Origin: Algoriphagus sp.
Lineage (GTDB): Bacteria > Bacteroidota > Bacteroidia > Cytophagales > Cyclobacteriaceae
DNA: 64,000 nucleotides
Direction: 5' to 3'
NCBI RefSeq assembly: GCF_030694375.1
Contig: NZ_JAUXYL010000046.1
Coordinates: 1-64,000 of the forward strand
In this document: piece by piece, positions 27,592-36,825 of the stretch
Layout of the letters: every line of letters starts with the position of its first letter
Position numbering within the stretch: position 1 is the stretch's first letter
Translations under genes and position numbers: made by a program
Notes under the pieces: generated by a model
What the model was told of the DNA's origin: nothing
The model's input: the letters and a program-made list of their open reading frames with translations, nothing else
The model's database searches: none

Positions 27592-28305
27592 TTAAGTAGT
27601 CTGATTGCGCGATTCCCGTTTTTCGCTTTTCCCTGCAATCACCAAAACAATTTCACCTTTGATCGGGTGGGTTTGATAGTACTCAATTAGTTCTTCCAAA
27701 GTTCCCCGCACATTCTCTTCGTGCAGTTTGGTCAATTCTCTTGATACACATCCTTGCCGAGTTGGGCCAAAGGCCTCGGCAAGTTGCTCCAAAGTTTTCA
27801 TCAGTCGATGAGTGGATTCATATAGGATGATCGTTCGGGTCTCTTCCATCAGCGATTCGATTCTGGTTTTCCGCCCTTTTTTATGTGGCAAAAATCCTTC
27901 AAAAACGAATCGGTCATTGGGAAGGCCACTATTGACCAAGGCAGGAACGAAGGCTGTTGGGCCGGGGAGGCATTGCACGTCCAAACCCGAAGCAAGAACC
28001 GCTCTTACCAGTAAAAACCCGGGGTCTGATATTGCCGGAGTTCCTGCGTCACTGACCAAGGCAAAAATTTCCCCACGCTTCATCCGCTCCACCAATTTTT
28101 CGGCGGCTTTATGCTCATTGAAAATATGGTAGCTCTGAAGCGGTTTGGAGATATCGAGGTGTTTGAGCAGGATTCCACTCGTCCGAGTATCTTCTGCAAG
28201 AATTACATCCACAGACTTCAGTACTTCAATTGCACGTAAGGTAATGTCCTTCAGATTGCCAATCGGAGTTGGCACAAGATAAAGACTGATGGGAGAATCA
28301 CTCAT
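27592..28305 (-). CDS. rsmI: 16S rRNA (cytidine1402-2'-O)-methyltransferase RsmI
   Basis: RsmI methylates the 2'-hydroxyl of C1402 in the 16S rRNA decoding centre using SAM. The tetrapyrrole-methylase fold is recognised by LVPTPIGNLKDITLRA at the N-terminus, AEDTRTSGILLKH, VSDAGTPAISDPG and CLPGPTAFVPALVNSGLP. The protein is 237 residues long, somewhat shorter than the E. coli enzyme at the C-terminus, which is common in Bacteroidota. It starts 2 bases after the pterin dehydratase gene. Confidence 0.95.
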   Translation of the reverse strand: MSDSPISLYLVPTPIGNLKDITLRAIEVLKSVDVILAEDTRTSGILLKHLDISKPLQSYHIFNEHKAAEKLVERMKRGEIFALVSDAGTPAISDPGFLLVRAVLASGLDVQCLPGPTAFVPALVNSGLPNDRFVFEGFLPHKKGRKTRIESLMEETRTIILYESTHRLMKTLEQLAEAFGPTRQGCVSRELTKLHEENVRGTLEELIEYYQTHPIKGEIVLVIAGKSEKRESRNQTT

Positions 28306-28307
28306 TC

Positions 28308-28535
28308 CTAAATTTCGTCGATTGCTTTGGCCAATTTACGGTCTTTTTCGGTCACGGTGTTACCCTTATCATGTGTGGTCAATTCGATATCCACGGTATT
28401 ATACACGTTAGACCAATTCGGGTGATGGTTGTGCTTTTCCGCCAAAAATGCGACACGCGTCATAAATGCAAACGCTTCCTGAAAATCAGAAAACTTGAAT
28501 GACTTTGTCAATTTGTTATTTTTCTCAACCCACAT
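28308..28535 (-). CDS. Pterin-4a-carbinolamine dehydratase family protein
   Basis: The active-site signature is intact: AEKHNHHPNWSNVYNTVDIELTTHD, with the paired histidines and the Pro-Asn-Trp. Family members dehydrate 4a-hydroxytetrahydrobiopterin or serve as pterin or regulatory proteins. At 75 residues it lacks about 20 N-terminal residues of the usual form and begins directly at the W-x3-NN-x-L strand, as seen in other short Bacteroidota versions. No aromatic amino-acid hydroxylase gene is adjacent, so its partner is unknown. Confidence 0.85.
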   Translation of the reverse strand: MWVEKNNKLTKSFKFSDFQEAFAFMTRVAFLAEKHNHHPNWSNVYNTVDIELTTHDKGNTVTEKDRKLAKAIDEI

Positions 28536-28547
28536 AGCTTTAATTTT

Positions 28548-28814
28548 TTAAAGTGAAATTACTCCTTCGATCGATGAGGCTTTCTCATAGATTTCAATAA
28601 TCTGATCCGCACTGTCCATCATTGCTTTGATTGTTGCACTGACGTATTTTCCTCCTGAGCTTGGTTTAAGAGCTATTTCATTTTTCGGAAATAGAAGGCC
28701 AATTTCAGTTTCTTTTCCGTTTGGCACAATGAACTTGAACATATATAACATGGGAAACTGACCCGCAGATTCTAATTTATCCTTGAATGCTGCTTTGTTA
28801 AACTTGCTATCCAT
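28548..28814 (-). CDS. DUF493 (YbeD-like) family protein
   Basis: I use the ATG at 28814 (MDSKFNKAAFKDKLESAG); a 28856 start would lie inside the upstream terminator. The remaining 88 residues have the ACT-like DUF493 fold, with the typical C-terminal half (GGKYVSATIKAMMDSADQIIEIYEKAS). YbeD is linked to the lipoate synthesis region in E. coli, but its molecular role is unclear. It starts a short unit with the pterin dehydratase and rsmI. Confidence 0.85.
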   Translation of the reverse strand: MDSKFNKAAFKDKLESAGQFPMLYMFKFIVPNGKETEIGLLFPKNEIALKPSSGGKYVSATIKAMMDSADQIIEIYEKASSIEGVISL

Positions 28815-28854
28815 ACTCAAACTTACTTTTTTCTTTTCAGAAGTGATCTTAAAC

Positions 28855-28882
28855 AAAAAAACCCATGCCTTGCGACATGGGT
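28855..28882 (-). terminator. Terminator after the PpiD-like gene
   Basis: On the minus strand ACCCATG, an 8-nt loop and CATGGGT are followed by a run of seven T. It lies 19 bases beyond the PpiD-like stop and just ahead of the DUF493 gene, separating the two units. Confidence 0.85.
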
Positions 28883-28900
28883 TCCTTTTGCTAGGTTATT

Positions 28901-31009
28901 TTAATAAAATTTGTATCTGTAGTCTTTCACATCAGCCAAATCCTGCAAGGCCATCATGATCTGATAGGTCATTCGCTGTGAACCTGACTGACTCATCTGA
29001 GCCTGATAGGAGGTGTAATCGCCAATCTCAGTGGAAGGAGTGAGGTTATTCAATCTTCCTACCAATATTCCGATATCTTCCTGAACAGGCTTGGTAAGTT
29101 GACCTGACGCTTTGAGCCCAAAGATAGATCCTATCGCTTTTGGAGCAAAACCAACTCCGGGAATCACGGAAGCACTCAGCCTCAAATCAGGAATATCATT
29201 GATTGCACCATCGGCAAAGACTGCCTTCATTTCTTCCAATGTGGTCTTTCCAGCCAACTTTTCAGCGATCATTGCTGCTTTCTTTTCATTTCTAACTTGC
29301 TGCTCCACTTGCTCTCTTACGTCTTCAAGCTTTGCTTTGCCTTCCTCTTTTTTACTCACCACAGAAGCAACCACGTAGGAATTGTCCAGTTCAAAAACCT
29401 TGGAGACTTTGCCTGGTGCGCCTTCTCCAAAAACCCAAATGATTACTTCACGGGCATTTTGCAGGTTGTTAAGGTTTCTGGAAGTTGCATCAATATTATT
29501 AGCCTGAAGGATTCGGTATCCTTTGTCAGTGGCATTCGCAGTGAATTCATTTCTGTTACCACTTTCCGCAGCAAAGGAATCCGCATTTCTGAATGCTTCA
29601 TTTCTGGTTGCATCGGAGGCACCCAATTCCAACTCTAAAACAGCCAATTTGGTATAGCTTGAATTAGGAAGCTCAGTCACTTCGATGATATGGTAGCCAT
29701 ATTCTGTCTCTACCACATTTGGCAATAAGCCTTTTGATTTAGCAGCGTATGCAGCATTGGCAAAAGGCTCAACAAAATCTGCTTTGGCAAACCAACCCAA
29801 GTCACCACCGTTTTGTGCGGTACCATCTTGTCCATATTGACTGGCTGCTTGCGCAAAATTCCCATTTGCTTTGATGTCTGCCAAGACTCCTTCTGCTTGA
29901 GATTTTACAGCAGCTTTGCCAGCATCGTCCATTCCTTCAGTGCCAAAGAGAATATGAGAAGCTCTCATTCTCGGAGTACCTTCATATTGGTCTGTAACCT
30001 TATAAGTCACATAGGTAGAGTTGGCCGTTACATAAGGCCCATAAGCCTGTCCTTTTACCGGTTCAGCAACATTGGTTGTGAGGCTGGTCGGAAGCATGTC
30101 CCCCGGTCTGAAGGTGATAAATGGATTTTGAATCTCTGAATTTCGACTCACAAAAGCCGAATCATTTTCTGAGGTCTTAAGCTCCTCAGACAATTCATTC
30201 ATTCTGGAAATGACTTCCAATGAATCCTGTCCACTCGGCAAAATACTAAAAGATACATATTCGATATTGGCAGTATTACCTACCCGAAACTTATCCTGAT
30301 TTTTGCTTAAATAGGCAGTCAACTCTTTTTCCTCGATTTTGACGTCTCCATCTGGAATCACATAGTATGGAATGTAAAGAATGGAAGCATCTGCAATGGT
30401 GTTTGCCGCTTTATGCTCCAGCTTCGCTTCCGCAGTGGTGAAATATTCAGACGTTGCCAATAAGTTATCGTACTTGATCCGCAGTCTTGCCTGGGCAAAG
30501 AGTTGCTCCTGTTGCGCCCATCCAGCCTGCTGCGCAGGGTCTGCCGTCTCTAAAGACTGTAGGAAAGCGATCAGTTGATTTTTGTCAAATTGGCCGGTCT
30601 GCGGATTTACCAGCTGAGCTCTCAGCTCAGGCACGATATTTTTTCCCTGGACCATGTCCACCAATTCGGCACTTGACACTGTCAGGCCGAGCTTCTGGTA
30701 TTCCTCGTCAAATACTCGCTCCACGATCATGGCTTGCCAAGCCTGCTCTCGTACTGAGACCATTTCAGGTTCGGAAGGTATCCTGCCGGTACGTTGTTGA
30801 AACATCCCTTTGAATTCTTCCACCTTGAGTGAATACTCTTCAAGCGTGATATCTTCTCCTGCTATTTCACCAACAATATTTTTATTGGAACTGAGCAGAC
30901 TGGAATTTGGGCTCAAAAGGTCACCACCGAGAAGGAATAGAATCAACCCGCCGGCAATTACACCGATCATGAGTCCTGTCCGCTGTCTAATTTGTTTAAT
31001 TAACGCCAT
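28901..31009 (-). CDS. PpiD/SurA-like periplasmic peptidyl-prolyl isomerase
   Basis: This membrane-anchored chaperone/isomerase helps outer-membrane protein folding. A single N-terminal transmembrane anchor (GLMIGVIAGGLILFLLGG) is followed by a SurA_N-type chaperone domain to about residue 200. A parvulin domain lies around residues 340-450, with RASHILFGTEG, GGDLGWFAKADFVEPF and ETEYGYHIIEV. A further C-terminal region is disposable in many homologues. The protein is 702 residues long. It is the last gene of the minus-strand envelope group. Confidence 0.93.
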   Translation of the reverse strand: MALIKQIRQRTGLMIGVIAGGLILFLLGGDLLSPNSSLLSSNKNIVGEIAGEDITLEEYSLKVEEFKGMFQQRTGRIPSEPEMVSVREQAWQAMIVERVFDEEYQKLGLTVSSAELVDMVQGKNIVPELRAQLVNPQTGQFDKNQLIAFLQSLETADPAQQAGWAQQEQLFAQARLRIKYDNLLATSEYFTTAEAKLEHKAANTIADASILYIPYYVIPDGDVKIEEKELTAYLSKNQDKFRVGNTANIEYVSFSILPSGQDSLEVISRMNELSEELKTSENDSAFVSRNSEIQNPFITFRPGDMLPTSLTTNVAEPVKGQAYGPYVTANSTYVTYKVTDQYEGTPRMRASHILFGTEGMDDAGKAAVKSQAEGVLADIKANGNFAQAASQYGQDGTAQNGGDLGWFAKADFVEPFANAAYAAKSKGLLPNVVETEYGYHIIEVTELPNSSYTKLAVLELELGASDATRNEAFRNADSFAAESGNRNEFTANATDKGYRILQANNIDATSRNLNNLQNAREVIIWVFGEGAPGKVSKVFELDNSYVVASVVSKKEEGKAKLEDVREQVEQQVRNEKKAAMIAEKLAGKTTLEEMKAVFADGAINDIPDLRLSASVIPGVGFAPKAIGSIFGLKASGQLTKPVQEDIGILVGRLNNLTPSTEIGDYTSYQAQMSQSGSQRMTYQIMMALQDLADVKDYRYKFY

Positions 31010-31094
31010 TTTATAGTACTACGCTTTTTAGAAGTGTCGCAAAATAATAGCATTAGGGGCGAAATTCAAAATTTAACTCAGAACAAAGTCTGAG

Positions 31095-32378
31095 CTATGC
31101 ATTGGATGATTCGTTGATTTTCAGTCGTACAGTCTCGATCCGGTGGGCGAGCTTGGTCATAATCGTGAACGTATATCGTTCGAAAACGACAGTATCTCCT
31201 TTGTTGGGAAGATTCTCCGTGAGCGATAAAATCAGCCCTGACAGGGTCTCAAAGTCTCCATAGGGCAAATCCCACCCGTATTTATCGTTGAGGTAGTCAA
31301 TTTCATGACGGGCGCTCAGCAAGTATTCATCTTCGCTGATTTTCTGTTGGATCAATTCATCGTTGTCATATTCGTCGTCGATTTCTCCAAAAATTTCTTC
31401 AATAATATCTTCCATTGAAACTATTCCGCTGGTACCTCCAAACTCATCCACCACCAAAGCGAGGCTTTTACGCTCTTGGATAAACTGGATCAGGAGTTCG
31501 TTTGCGAGTGCAGACTCCGGGGCGATGATAATCGGAGTCAGAATTTCCTCAATTGTCTTCGGCTTTCGAAAAAGCTCCAGCTGATGGCAATAACCGATCA
31601 CTTCATCGATGGTTTCGCGATAGACGATTATTTTGGAATGCCCGCTTTCCTCGAATACCTTCTTTAGCTCCCCGATGCTGTCATCTACCTCTACTGCTAC
31701 GATATCTGTCCGTGGTATCATGCATTCTCTGATTCGGACCGTCTTAAACTCAATGGCATTATCAAAAATCTTGGAGTCGATCTCCATTTTTTTATGGTTG
31801 GAATTGGCCTGACGGAAATGCTCCTTGATAAAGGCGTTTAGATCAGTCACTTTAAAGACGGGCTTTTCTTCATTGTATTCCAATCGAAGGACCTTGGTGA
31901 TGAACACTCTCGATAGGCTGACAATCAACCAGACTATGGGATACATGAGGTAATAAATCCCAAAAAATGGCAGAGCAAACAGTGAAAGCAGGCTATTGGG
32001 ATTCAGCATGAAGAAGCTTTTCGGGAGAAATTCTCCAGTAATCAGCACCACAAAGGTTGAGATCACAGTCTGAGAAAGCAAAATAACCGCCTCATTATTC
32101 AAGGATTCCGGAAGCAGATTTCGGATGGGTTGGTCCAGCAAAAACGCCATAAAAATACCGTAGAGAACGAGCATGATCGTGTTACCAATCAAGGTTGTTC
32201 CGATAAATTGACCGGGCTTCTGCACAAATTGGCTTAGCACCTTGCCGCTAAGAAGTCCCTGTTTATTCTGAAGTTCAATCTGTAGTTTATTGGCAGATAT
32301 GTAGGCAATCTCCATTCCGGAGAAGAACGCGGAAAAAATCAACGTCACAATGACATATAATAGATAAGTAGTGTCCAT
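31095..32378 (-). CDS. CNNM/CorC-type membrane protein (hemolysin family)
   Basis: An N-terminal DUF21 membrane domain has three to four helices (about residues 1-150), followed by a CBS-domain pair (MIPRTDIVAVEVDD and GTSGIVSMEDIIEEIFGEI) and a C-terminal CorC_HlyC domain (LSARHEIDYLNDKYGW). These proteins are linked to magnesium or cobalt homeostasis; the hemolysin name is historical. In some gliding Bacteroidota a close relative is GldE, but I see no gliding genes here. It starts 2 bases after the 69-residue gene. Confidence 0.92.
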   Translation of the reverse strand: MDTTYLLYVIVTLIFSAFFSGMEIAYISANKLQIELQNKQGLLSGKVLSQFVQKPGQFIGTTLIGNTIMLVLYGIFMAFLLDQPIRNLLPESLNNEAVILLSQTVISTFVVLITGEFLPKSFFMLNPNSLLSLFALPFFGIYYLMYPIVWLIVSLSRVFITKVLRLEYNEEKPVFKVTDLNAFIKEHFRQANSNHKKMEIDSKIFDNAIEFKTVRIRECMIPRTDIVAVEVDDSIGELKKVFEESGHSKIIVYRETIDEVIGYCHQLELFRKPKTIEEILTPIIIAPESALANELLIQFIQERKSLALVVDEFGGTSGIVSMEDIIEEIFGEIDDEYDNDELIQQKISEDEYLLSARHEIDYLNDKYGWDLPYGDFETLSGLILSLTENLPNKGDTVVFERYTFTIMTKLAHRIETVRLKINESSNA

Positions 32379-32380
32379 GC

Positions 32381-32590
32381 TCAGCGTTTCTTCTTTTGTT
32401 TTGGTTTTGGCGGTGTCCCTTTTTCAGCAGCCAGCACTTTGTTTCGTCGCAGTTGAAACCAAAATAACAAGGCTGCTGCAAACATAAATATAAAGTAGGA
32501 GCCACCTATTCCTACAGTCATACTTTGATGAATTCCAATTATACTTAAGGCTAAAGCCAAGGAAAGGATCAATACATCTCCAAGTTTCAT
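32381..32590 (-). CDS. Small membrane protein of unknown function
   Basis: The 69-residue protein has two hydrophobic segments (VLILSLALALSIIGI and GGSYFIFMFAAALLFWF) and a strongly basic tail (PPKPKQKKKR) likely to face the cytoplasm. No family is recognised. Its tight spacing to the CNNM gene and its position after lptC make it a real member of the envelope operon. Confidence 0.7.
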   Translation of the reverse strand: MKLGDVLILSLALALSIIGIHQSMTVGIGGSYFIFMFAAALLFWFQLRRNKVLAAEKGTPPKPKQKKKR

Positions 32591-32604
32591 CTGTTTATAA
32601 TTTG

Positions 32605-32714
32605 TTTTTTAAAAGGCCACATAGCCTGTCCCGATTTTTCTTCGGGAGAATCTTCGCTTGAGGGATAATCATTCCTCTGTGTGACACCGCAGGGGGCATG
32701 CTCGATTTCATATT
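32605..32714. repeat. Dispersed intercistronic element, copy B (lptC-69 aa gap)
   Basis: It shares the T-run, GGCCACAT (32615-32622) and ATGCTCGATTTCATATT (32698-32714, identical to copy A). The spacer holds a perfect inverted repeat, TCCCGA/TCGGGA. The lptC stop codon (TGA, minus strand, 32710-32708) lies inside the second block, so the element reaches the end of that gene. Confidence 0.75.
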
Positions 32715-33250
32715 CCTTCTCCGGGTAAGAGGGTTCGGCTATCCCGTACTTCTTTCAGACTGTAAACAGAAAAACTGTCGTCCGCTTCCATTCCAGTGCC
32801 ATTAAAGAGCGTTTGTTTGTCCTGAATAGTCACAAACTTTTCAGTGTAAATTTTCTTTTCTGCCTGATTCCAAAAGATTTCCTCTGATTGCAGGCTTTGG
32901 TCTTTCAGCAGGTTTTTTATCTGCACATTGCCTTCCCCGCGATACAGGTTTTCATTTTTCAAATAATATCCGCGATCTGCCCGCATAGTGGTTTCGAGTT
33001 GGCCGTCTTTGGTGAAGAATTTAATTTCAATCCCCTCAGGGAATTCTTCATTGCCATTCAAAAACTGTAAATTTTTTGCAGCGGTGATCTCAGATCGCAC
33101 AATTGCCGAATCACTATGAACCAAAAAAATGTTTGTTGCCGAGTTGATAGGCCCATCATAGACCATCAATTCATCCAGGTCTACACTTTCCCGGCAGGAA
33201 ATCAAAAATGATCCCAAAAGGATCAATCGAAAGAAAAAGCGATACCTCAT
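32708..33250 (-). CDS. lptC: LPS export protein LptC
   Basis: LptC bridges the inner-membrane LptBFG extractor to periplasmic LptA during lipopolysaccharide export. The N-terminus is hydrophobic with a cysteine (LILLGSFLISC) suggesting a lipoprotein form, common in Bacteroidota. The beta-jellyroll repeat pattern is visible (RADRGYYLKNENLYRGEGNVQIKN and IYTEKFVTIQ followed by TLFNGTGMEAD). The length of 180 residues is normal. It lies downstream of a terminator that closes the TPR gene, and its own stop lies within a dispersed repeat. Confidence 0.88.
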   Translation of the reverse strand: MRYRFFFRLILLGSFLISCRESVDLDELMVYDGPINSATNIFLVHSDSAIVRSEITAAKNLQFLNGNEEFPEGIEIKFFTKDGQLETTMRADRGYYLKNENLYRGEGNVQIKNLLKDQSLQSEEIFWNQAEKKIYTEKFVTIQDKQTLFNGTGMEADDSFSVYSLKEVRDSRTLLPGEGI

Positions 33251-33293
33251 TACAATTCAAAGATAAGTGAATAGTCTTAAAATCGGGCTAACG

Positions 33294-33320
33294 AAAAAAG
33301 GCAGCCCAAAGACTGCCTTT
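33294..33320 (-). terminator. Terminator after the TPR-like gene
   Basis: AAAGGCAG and CTGCCTTT pair perfectly around an 8-nt loop, and a run of six T follows on the minus strand. It lies 20 bases beyond the stop of the gene at 33341. It separates that gene from lptC, or only lowers read-through. Confidence 0.8.
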
Positions 33321-33340
33321 ATATAATTGAATTGTGAAAA

Positions 33341-34645
33341 TTAATCTCTCGTAGCTAACGTTACTGTCTCACCTATCCAGCATCCCGTGCTAATACTTGC
33401 ACCGGGCTGAAAGCCTTCGGTGAACAATTCTTCTTTGGAAGGGAATCTAGCCCTAGCTTCTCCCATGCCTTTTGAATCTCCGGCTTTTTGGTATGCCCCG
33501 TAAGCTGCAATAAAAATTGACTGGTCTTTTGCTCTGCTTTCACCACCTCTACAATCATTACTGGAAGACATATACAAATCCCCAATTAACGAATAAGCTG
33601 AAGCTGTCAATTCCGGGTCCAAAGCTGCTGCTTCTCTTGCAGCAGTTCTAGCCTGAGACTTTTTCCCAGCTCTAGTATAGATTTTAGCCAATTCAAATTG
33701 GATTTCCCCCTTCTGCTTGTTGTTTTCAGCCAAAGTAATGGCTTTCATCAGGACCGGCTCAGCTTTGTCAAATTCCCCGGCAGACATGTATTTCATTGCT
33801 CTTACCTGGGAGGTCGCAAAGGTTGGGTTTTTGGAGTCAATAAACTCCAAGGCCGCCATAAATGAATTGGAAGAATAACACTTGTACTGTACAGAATACT
33901 TGAAGATTTGATTGGCCAGTTCTTCGTTGGTTGGATCAGCCTTCAACTTTGGCCCCATGGTATTTTCGATGAAATTACAGTCGATCAATTCCATGTTGAC
34001 CAAGATCGTCTCAAGAGTCGATTTTGAAGAGGTAACATCTGTTCCTTGTGCAGCTGCCTCATCCAACAACGCATTCGCTTTATCATAGATGGCAAGAACT
34101 TGCTCTCCGGTGTAGGCTTTATTATACGCATTGTTTCGATAAACCAAATCGAAATAAGCGGCAACCAGCTGATGATTACTTATGGTTCCGTTTAGTTCAA
34201 TGGCTTTTTCAAAATCCGCAACTACCGCCGGAATTCTGGTTTTGTCTCCTTTGAAAAAAACATAGCCATAATAGGCTTTGTTTTCGATCCACTTTGCCTC
34301 GTTATTGTAAATCTTTCCTCTTTTTTCGTAAAGAGCCATCACACTATCCTGATAAACCAACTTCTGCGCGGCATCGGCTGTCTTATCGGCCGCTCCCTTA
34401 TAAATCGCAGTACCATTGATATAAATGGACTCATTTAATTCAGGAGTATTTACAAGCAGCCAATGCAGCGGCTTGGTAGCTTCCACAAACTGCTCAGACT
34501 TCATGTAGTCAGTGTAGGCAGCATTGAGCTCTCTTGCTTTTGCTTCCTGTGCAGGATCGGCAGGCCAGTTCCAGCCATCCTGTGCTTGAACCAACCCGGA
34601 GAGCAGCATGGCCCCCATTACCAGAAGTGTTGATTTAATTTTCAT
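33341..34645 (-). CDS. Secreted TPR-like helical-repeat protein
   Basis: A signal peptide (MKIKSTLLVMGAMLLSGLVQA) leads into a 434-residue helical-repeat protein with degenerate TPRs, clearest at EFDKAEPVLMKAITLAENN and KIYTRAGKKSQARTAAREAAALDP. A conserved Cys-rich region lies before the C-terminus (SSNDCRGGES and STGCWIGETV). It is probably periplasmic. Its position between an outer-membrane barrel gene and lptC suggests an envelope job. The function is unknown. Confidence 0.8.
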   Translation of the reverse strand: MKIKSTLLVMGAMLLSGLVQAQDGWNWPADPAQEAKARELNAAYTDYMKSEQFVEATKPLHWLLVNTPELNESIYINGTAIYKGAADKTADAAQKLVYQDSVMALYEKRGKIYNNEAKWIENKAYYGYVFFKGDKTRIPAVVADFEKAIELNGTISNHQLVAAYFDLVYRNNAYNKAYTGEQVLAIYDKANALLDEAAAQGTDVTSSKSTLETILVNMELIDCNFIENTMGPKLKADPTNEELANQIFKYSVQYKCYSSNSFMAALEFIDSKNPTFATSQVRAMKYMSAGEFDKAEPVLMKAITLAENNKQKGEIQFELAKIYTRAGKKSQARTAAREAAALDPELTASAYSLIGDLYMSSSNDCRGGESRAKDQSIFIAAYGAYQKAGDSKGMGEARARFPSKEELFTEGFQPGASISTGCWIGETVTLATRD

Positions 34646-34744
34646 ATTCAGTAAGGTTTTATTCGGTTTCTTTGGTTTGATTCCTATTATACTATTGATA
34701 TTACAAGTATTGGGCCTTGTTTTCCCTTGATTTCTTAAATTATG

Positions 34745-36028
34745 TTATTCGAATACTCTTTTGTAAAACCAGCTGTTGTCGTTCAGAGAAAAACCAAGCG
34801 TGAAATTTACATAGTTTTCTCTAATCAACCCAGCATCCAAGGTTCCTCTTTGTCCTACTTTAAACGCCAAATTCATCATGGATAGCTGATTGAGGTAAAG
34901 CGATGATCCCAGCGAAATTCCGATATCGTTAATATTGGTTTGATTTAAGAAATACGGAGTTTGCATCCATTCCAGACCTATGCGGTATGTTCCTCTTTTT
35001 AATAAGTTGTCAAACGACAGATAATCCGGCACCATTTGGAATCCCAAAGCAAGTTTTTTGGTGGCCTGAAGATCCAAAGGGTCTCCAAAGAAGTTTCGAT
35101 ATTCTGTAAAATCCTGGAATTGTCCTTCGAGGGTTAGCGCCAGTTTATTCATTTTCTCAAAGGTCAACCCAAATCCGAGACGATTGGGGATATAGACACT
35201 TCCCTTTATGTTATTTGCGATCAGGTCTCCGTCTGTTTTCGGGTCGCTAGCTTGGCCAATTCCGGCTAGTTTTGCAAATCCGGTTCCATTAACGTCCCCA
35301 AATTTCTGATAAATGGCGCCAAAATGTAGATTGCTTTTCTCAGAGGTCTTCAATTGGTAGTGAATGCCAACTTTGAAACCTACATCAGATACAGTCAGTC
35401 TCTCATAATACTCAGAAGGAGCTCCTACTTCCACTCCTTTATCATCTGTGATGAGCAGTTGATTTGACCGGATGGTAGACCCGAAAAGATAAGATCCGTG
35501 AACCCCAATACTAAGATTTTTGGCAAGCAGGTATCCGAAATTGAGATAGGTTTCAGAAATTCCTCCATCGCCTGTCAAAAAATTATTCGCCTTTAAATCA
35601 GAATTGTCTACTGCACTTTCCACCCGTAGTCGATAATTGACACCGGTGATTTGACTTAGCCCCATACCGGAGGTAAACTTTCCGGATTTGATCGGAAAAG
35701 ATAAGGCCAGGTAGGATAGTCCACCCCCATCGACTTGGGAGTTTTCAGTACCGTTATCCACATTGATACTTTTGTAATTAAGCGCTACCTGAAAATTGAA
35801 AATGGTATTTCGGGTGGTAAGGGCGGGATTGACATTATTCACCTGCCAGCCGGTGCCATAGCTAATCCCCATTCCTCCCATACCCTGATTTTGGGTAAGG
35901 CCAGAATAATTGAACTCTCCGATTCCTAATGCGCTGTAAGTGGAGGCGCTAGTCTGCGCACCGACTTCTGAAAACAATAAAAGAGTGCTTAACACACCCA
36001 AGGACTTCAACCAATTTTTAATCGACAT
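34745..36028 (-). CDS. Outer-membrane beta-barrel protein
   Basis: A signal peptide (VLSTLLLFSEVGAQ) is followed by a region rich in alternating hydrophobic strands and Gly/Asn turns. It starts STYSALGIGEFNYSG and GMGGMGISYGTGWQVNNVNPA, and ends in an aromatic-rich strand (SWFYKRVFE). The pattern resembles the PorV/FadL-like barrels of Bacteroidota. The protein is 427 residues long. The gene overlaps the end of coaX by 11 bases, so the two are co-transcribed. The transported substrate, if any, is unknown. Confidence 0.8.
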   Translation of the reverse strand: MSIKNWLKSLGVLSTLLLFSEVGAQTSASTYSALGIGEFNYSGLTQNQGMGGMGISYGTGWQVNNVNPALTTRNTIFNFQVALNYKSINVDNGTENSQVDGGGLSYLALSFPIKSGKFTSGMGLSQITGVNYRLRVESAVDNSDLKANNFLTGDGGISETYLNFGYLLAKNLSIGVHGSYLFGSTIRSNQLLITDDKGVEVGAPSEYYERLTVSDVGFKVGIHYQLKTSEKSNLHFGAIYQKFGDVNGTGFAKLAGIGQASDPKTDGDLIANNIKGSVYIPNRLGFGLTFEKMNKLALTLEGQFQDFTEYRNFFGDPLDLQATKKLALGFQMVPDYLSFDNLLKRGTYRIGLEWMQTPYFLNQTNINDIGISLGSSLYLNQLSMMNLAFKVGQRGTLDAGLIRENYVNFTLGFSLNDNSWFYKRVFE

Positions 36029-36734
36029 TGTGGTTTAGAATAGAATTCAGTCCGTGAAGGACCAAATTTGGGACTACAAATATGTGGTCTTTTGCCAATG
36101 ATTCAAAAGAAACCGAATCACCTCCGCAGATATATACCTTAATTTCAGGAATTTTAAGACGATAGGCCGCAATTTGGCCTGTCAGTTCAAACTCCACCCC
36201 ATACCAGATGCCCGCCTGCATACAGGTGATGGTAGAATCTCCGGTAAAATTTTCGGGCTTTTTATTTAAATCAACCAAGGGAAGTCGGGCTGTAAACGAA
36301 TTCATTGCCTTGGCACGCATTTGCAGACCCGGGCTAATTGCCCCTCCTCTATAGATGGCCAGTTCGTCTACAAATTCGAATGTAATGCAACTTCCCAAGT
36401 CAATGGCTAAAACAGGCTTTCTCCCGGCCAAGTCCCAGGCTCCAACAGCTGCTGCAATTCGGTCTAAGCCCAGCGTCTTAGGAGTAGCATACCCGTTCAA
36501 AATGGGTAAAACCATACTATAGCTTAGAAAATGGAAAGGAAAAGGGATTTTCTCAGCTAATTCCTCCGAGCTAACGCTTACCGAACTGACAAGACAGGGC
36601 CCAAATTCCATGGTCCTCCAAAAAGACAGGGCGGAATCCAAGTCTATAAAAGAGTGGTCCCCAATCAATTCATTTCCCTCAAAGAGTGCAGATTTGATTC
36701 GGGAGTTTCCTATGTCTATGACCAAATTTCTCAT
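36018..36734 (-). CDS. coaX: Type III pantothenate kinase
   Basis: CoaX phosphorylates pantothenate, the first step of coenzyme A synthesis. The ASKHA-fold phosphate motif LVIDIGNSRIKSALFEG is at the N-terminus. The central GLDRIAAAVGAW and the second motif AIDLGSCITFEFV, with its catalytic Asp, are clear, as is the substrate loop GGAISPGLQMR. The length of 238 residues is on the short side of the family, as in other Bacteroidota. It heads the envelope group and overlaps the barrel gene. Confidence 0.94.
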   Translation of the reverse strand: MRNLVIDIGNSRIKSALFEGNELIGDHSFIDLDSALSFWRTMEFGPCLVSSVSVSSEELAEKIPFPFHFLSYSMVLPILNGYATPKTLGLDRIAAAVGAWDLAGRKPVLAIDLGSCITFEFVDELAIYRGGAISPGLQMRAKAMNSFTARLPLVDLNKKPENFTGDSTITCMQAGIWYGVEFELTGQIAAYRLKIPEIKVYICGGDSVSFESLAKDHIFVVPNLVLHGLNSILNHNVD

Positions 36735-36786
36735 AAGCCCTGCAAATTAGACATTATTAAAAGGGAGACTTTTCATCGCCAAAAAT

Positions 36787-36794
36787 TATCTTTG
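36787..36794 (+). promoter_or_regulatory. -7-like element ahead of anmK
   Basis: TATCTTTG matches TAnnTTTG exactly, 32 bases upstream of the anmK ATG. No TTTG is seen at -33 spacing, so support is partial. Confidence 0.35.
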
Positions 36795-36825
36795 ATCTGC
36801 ATCCATACTTAACAATCTTTAACCC

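Noticed and set aside
31095..32378. Assignment of the CNNM/CorC protein as GldE of a gliding system
   Set aside because: No other gliding or type IX secretion gene is nearby, so the general family name is safer.
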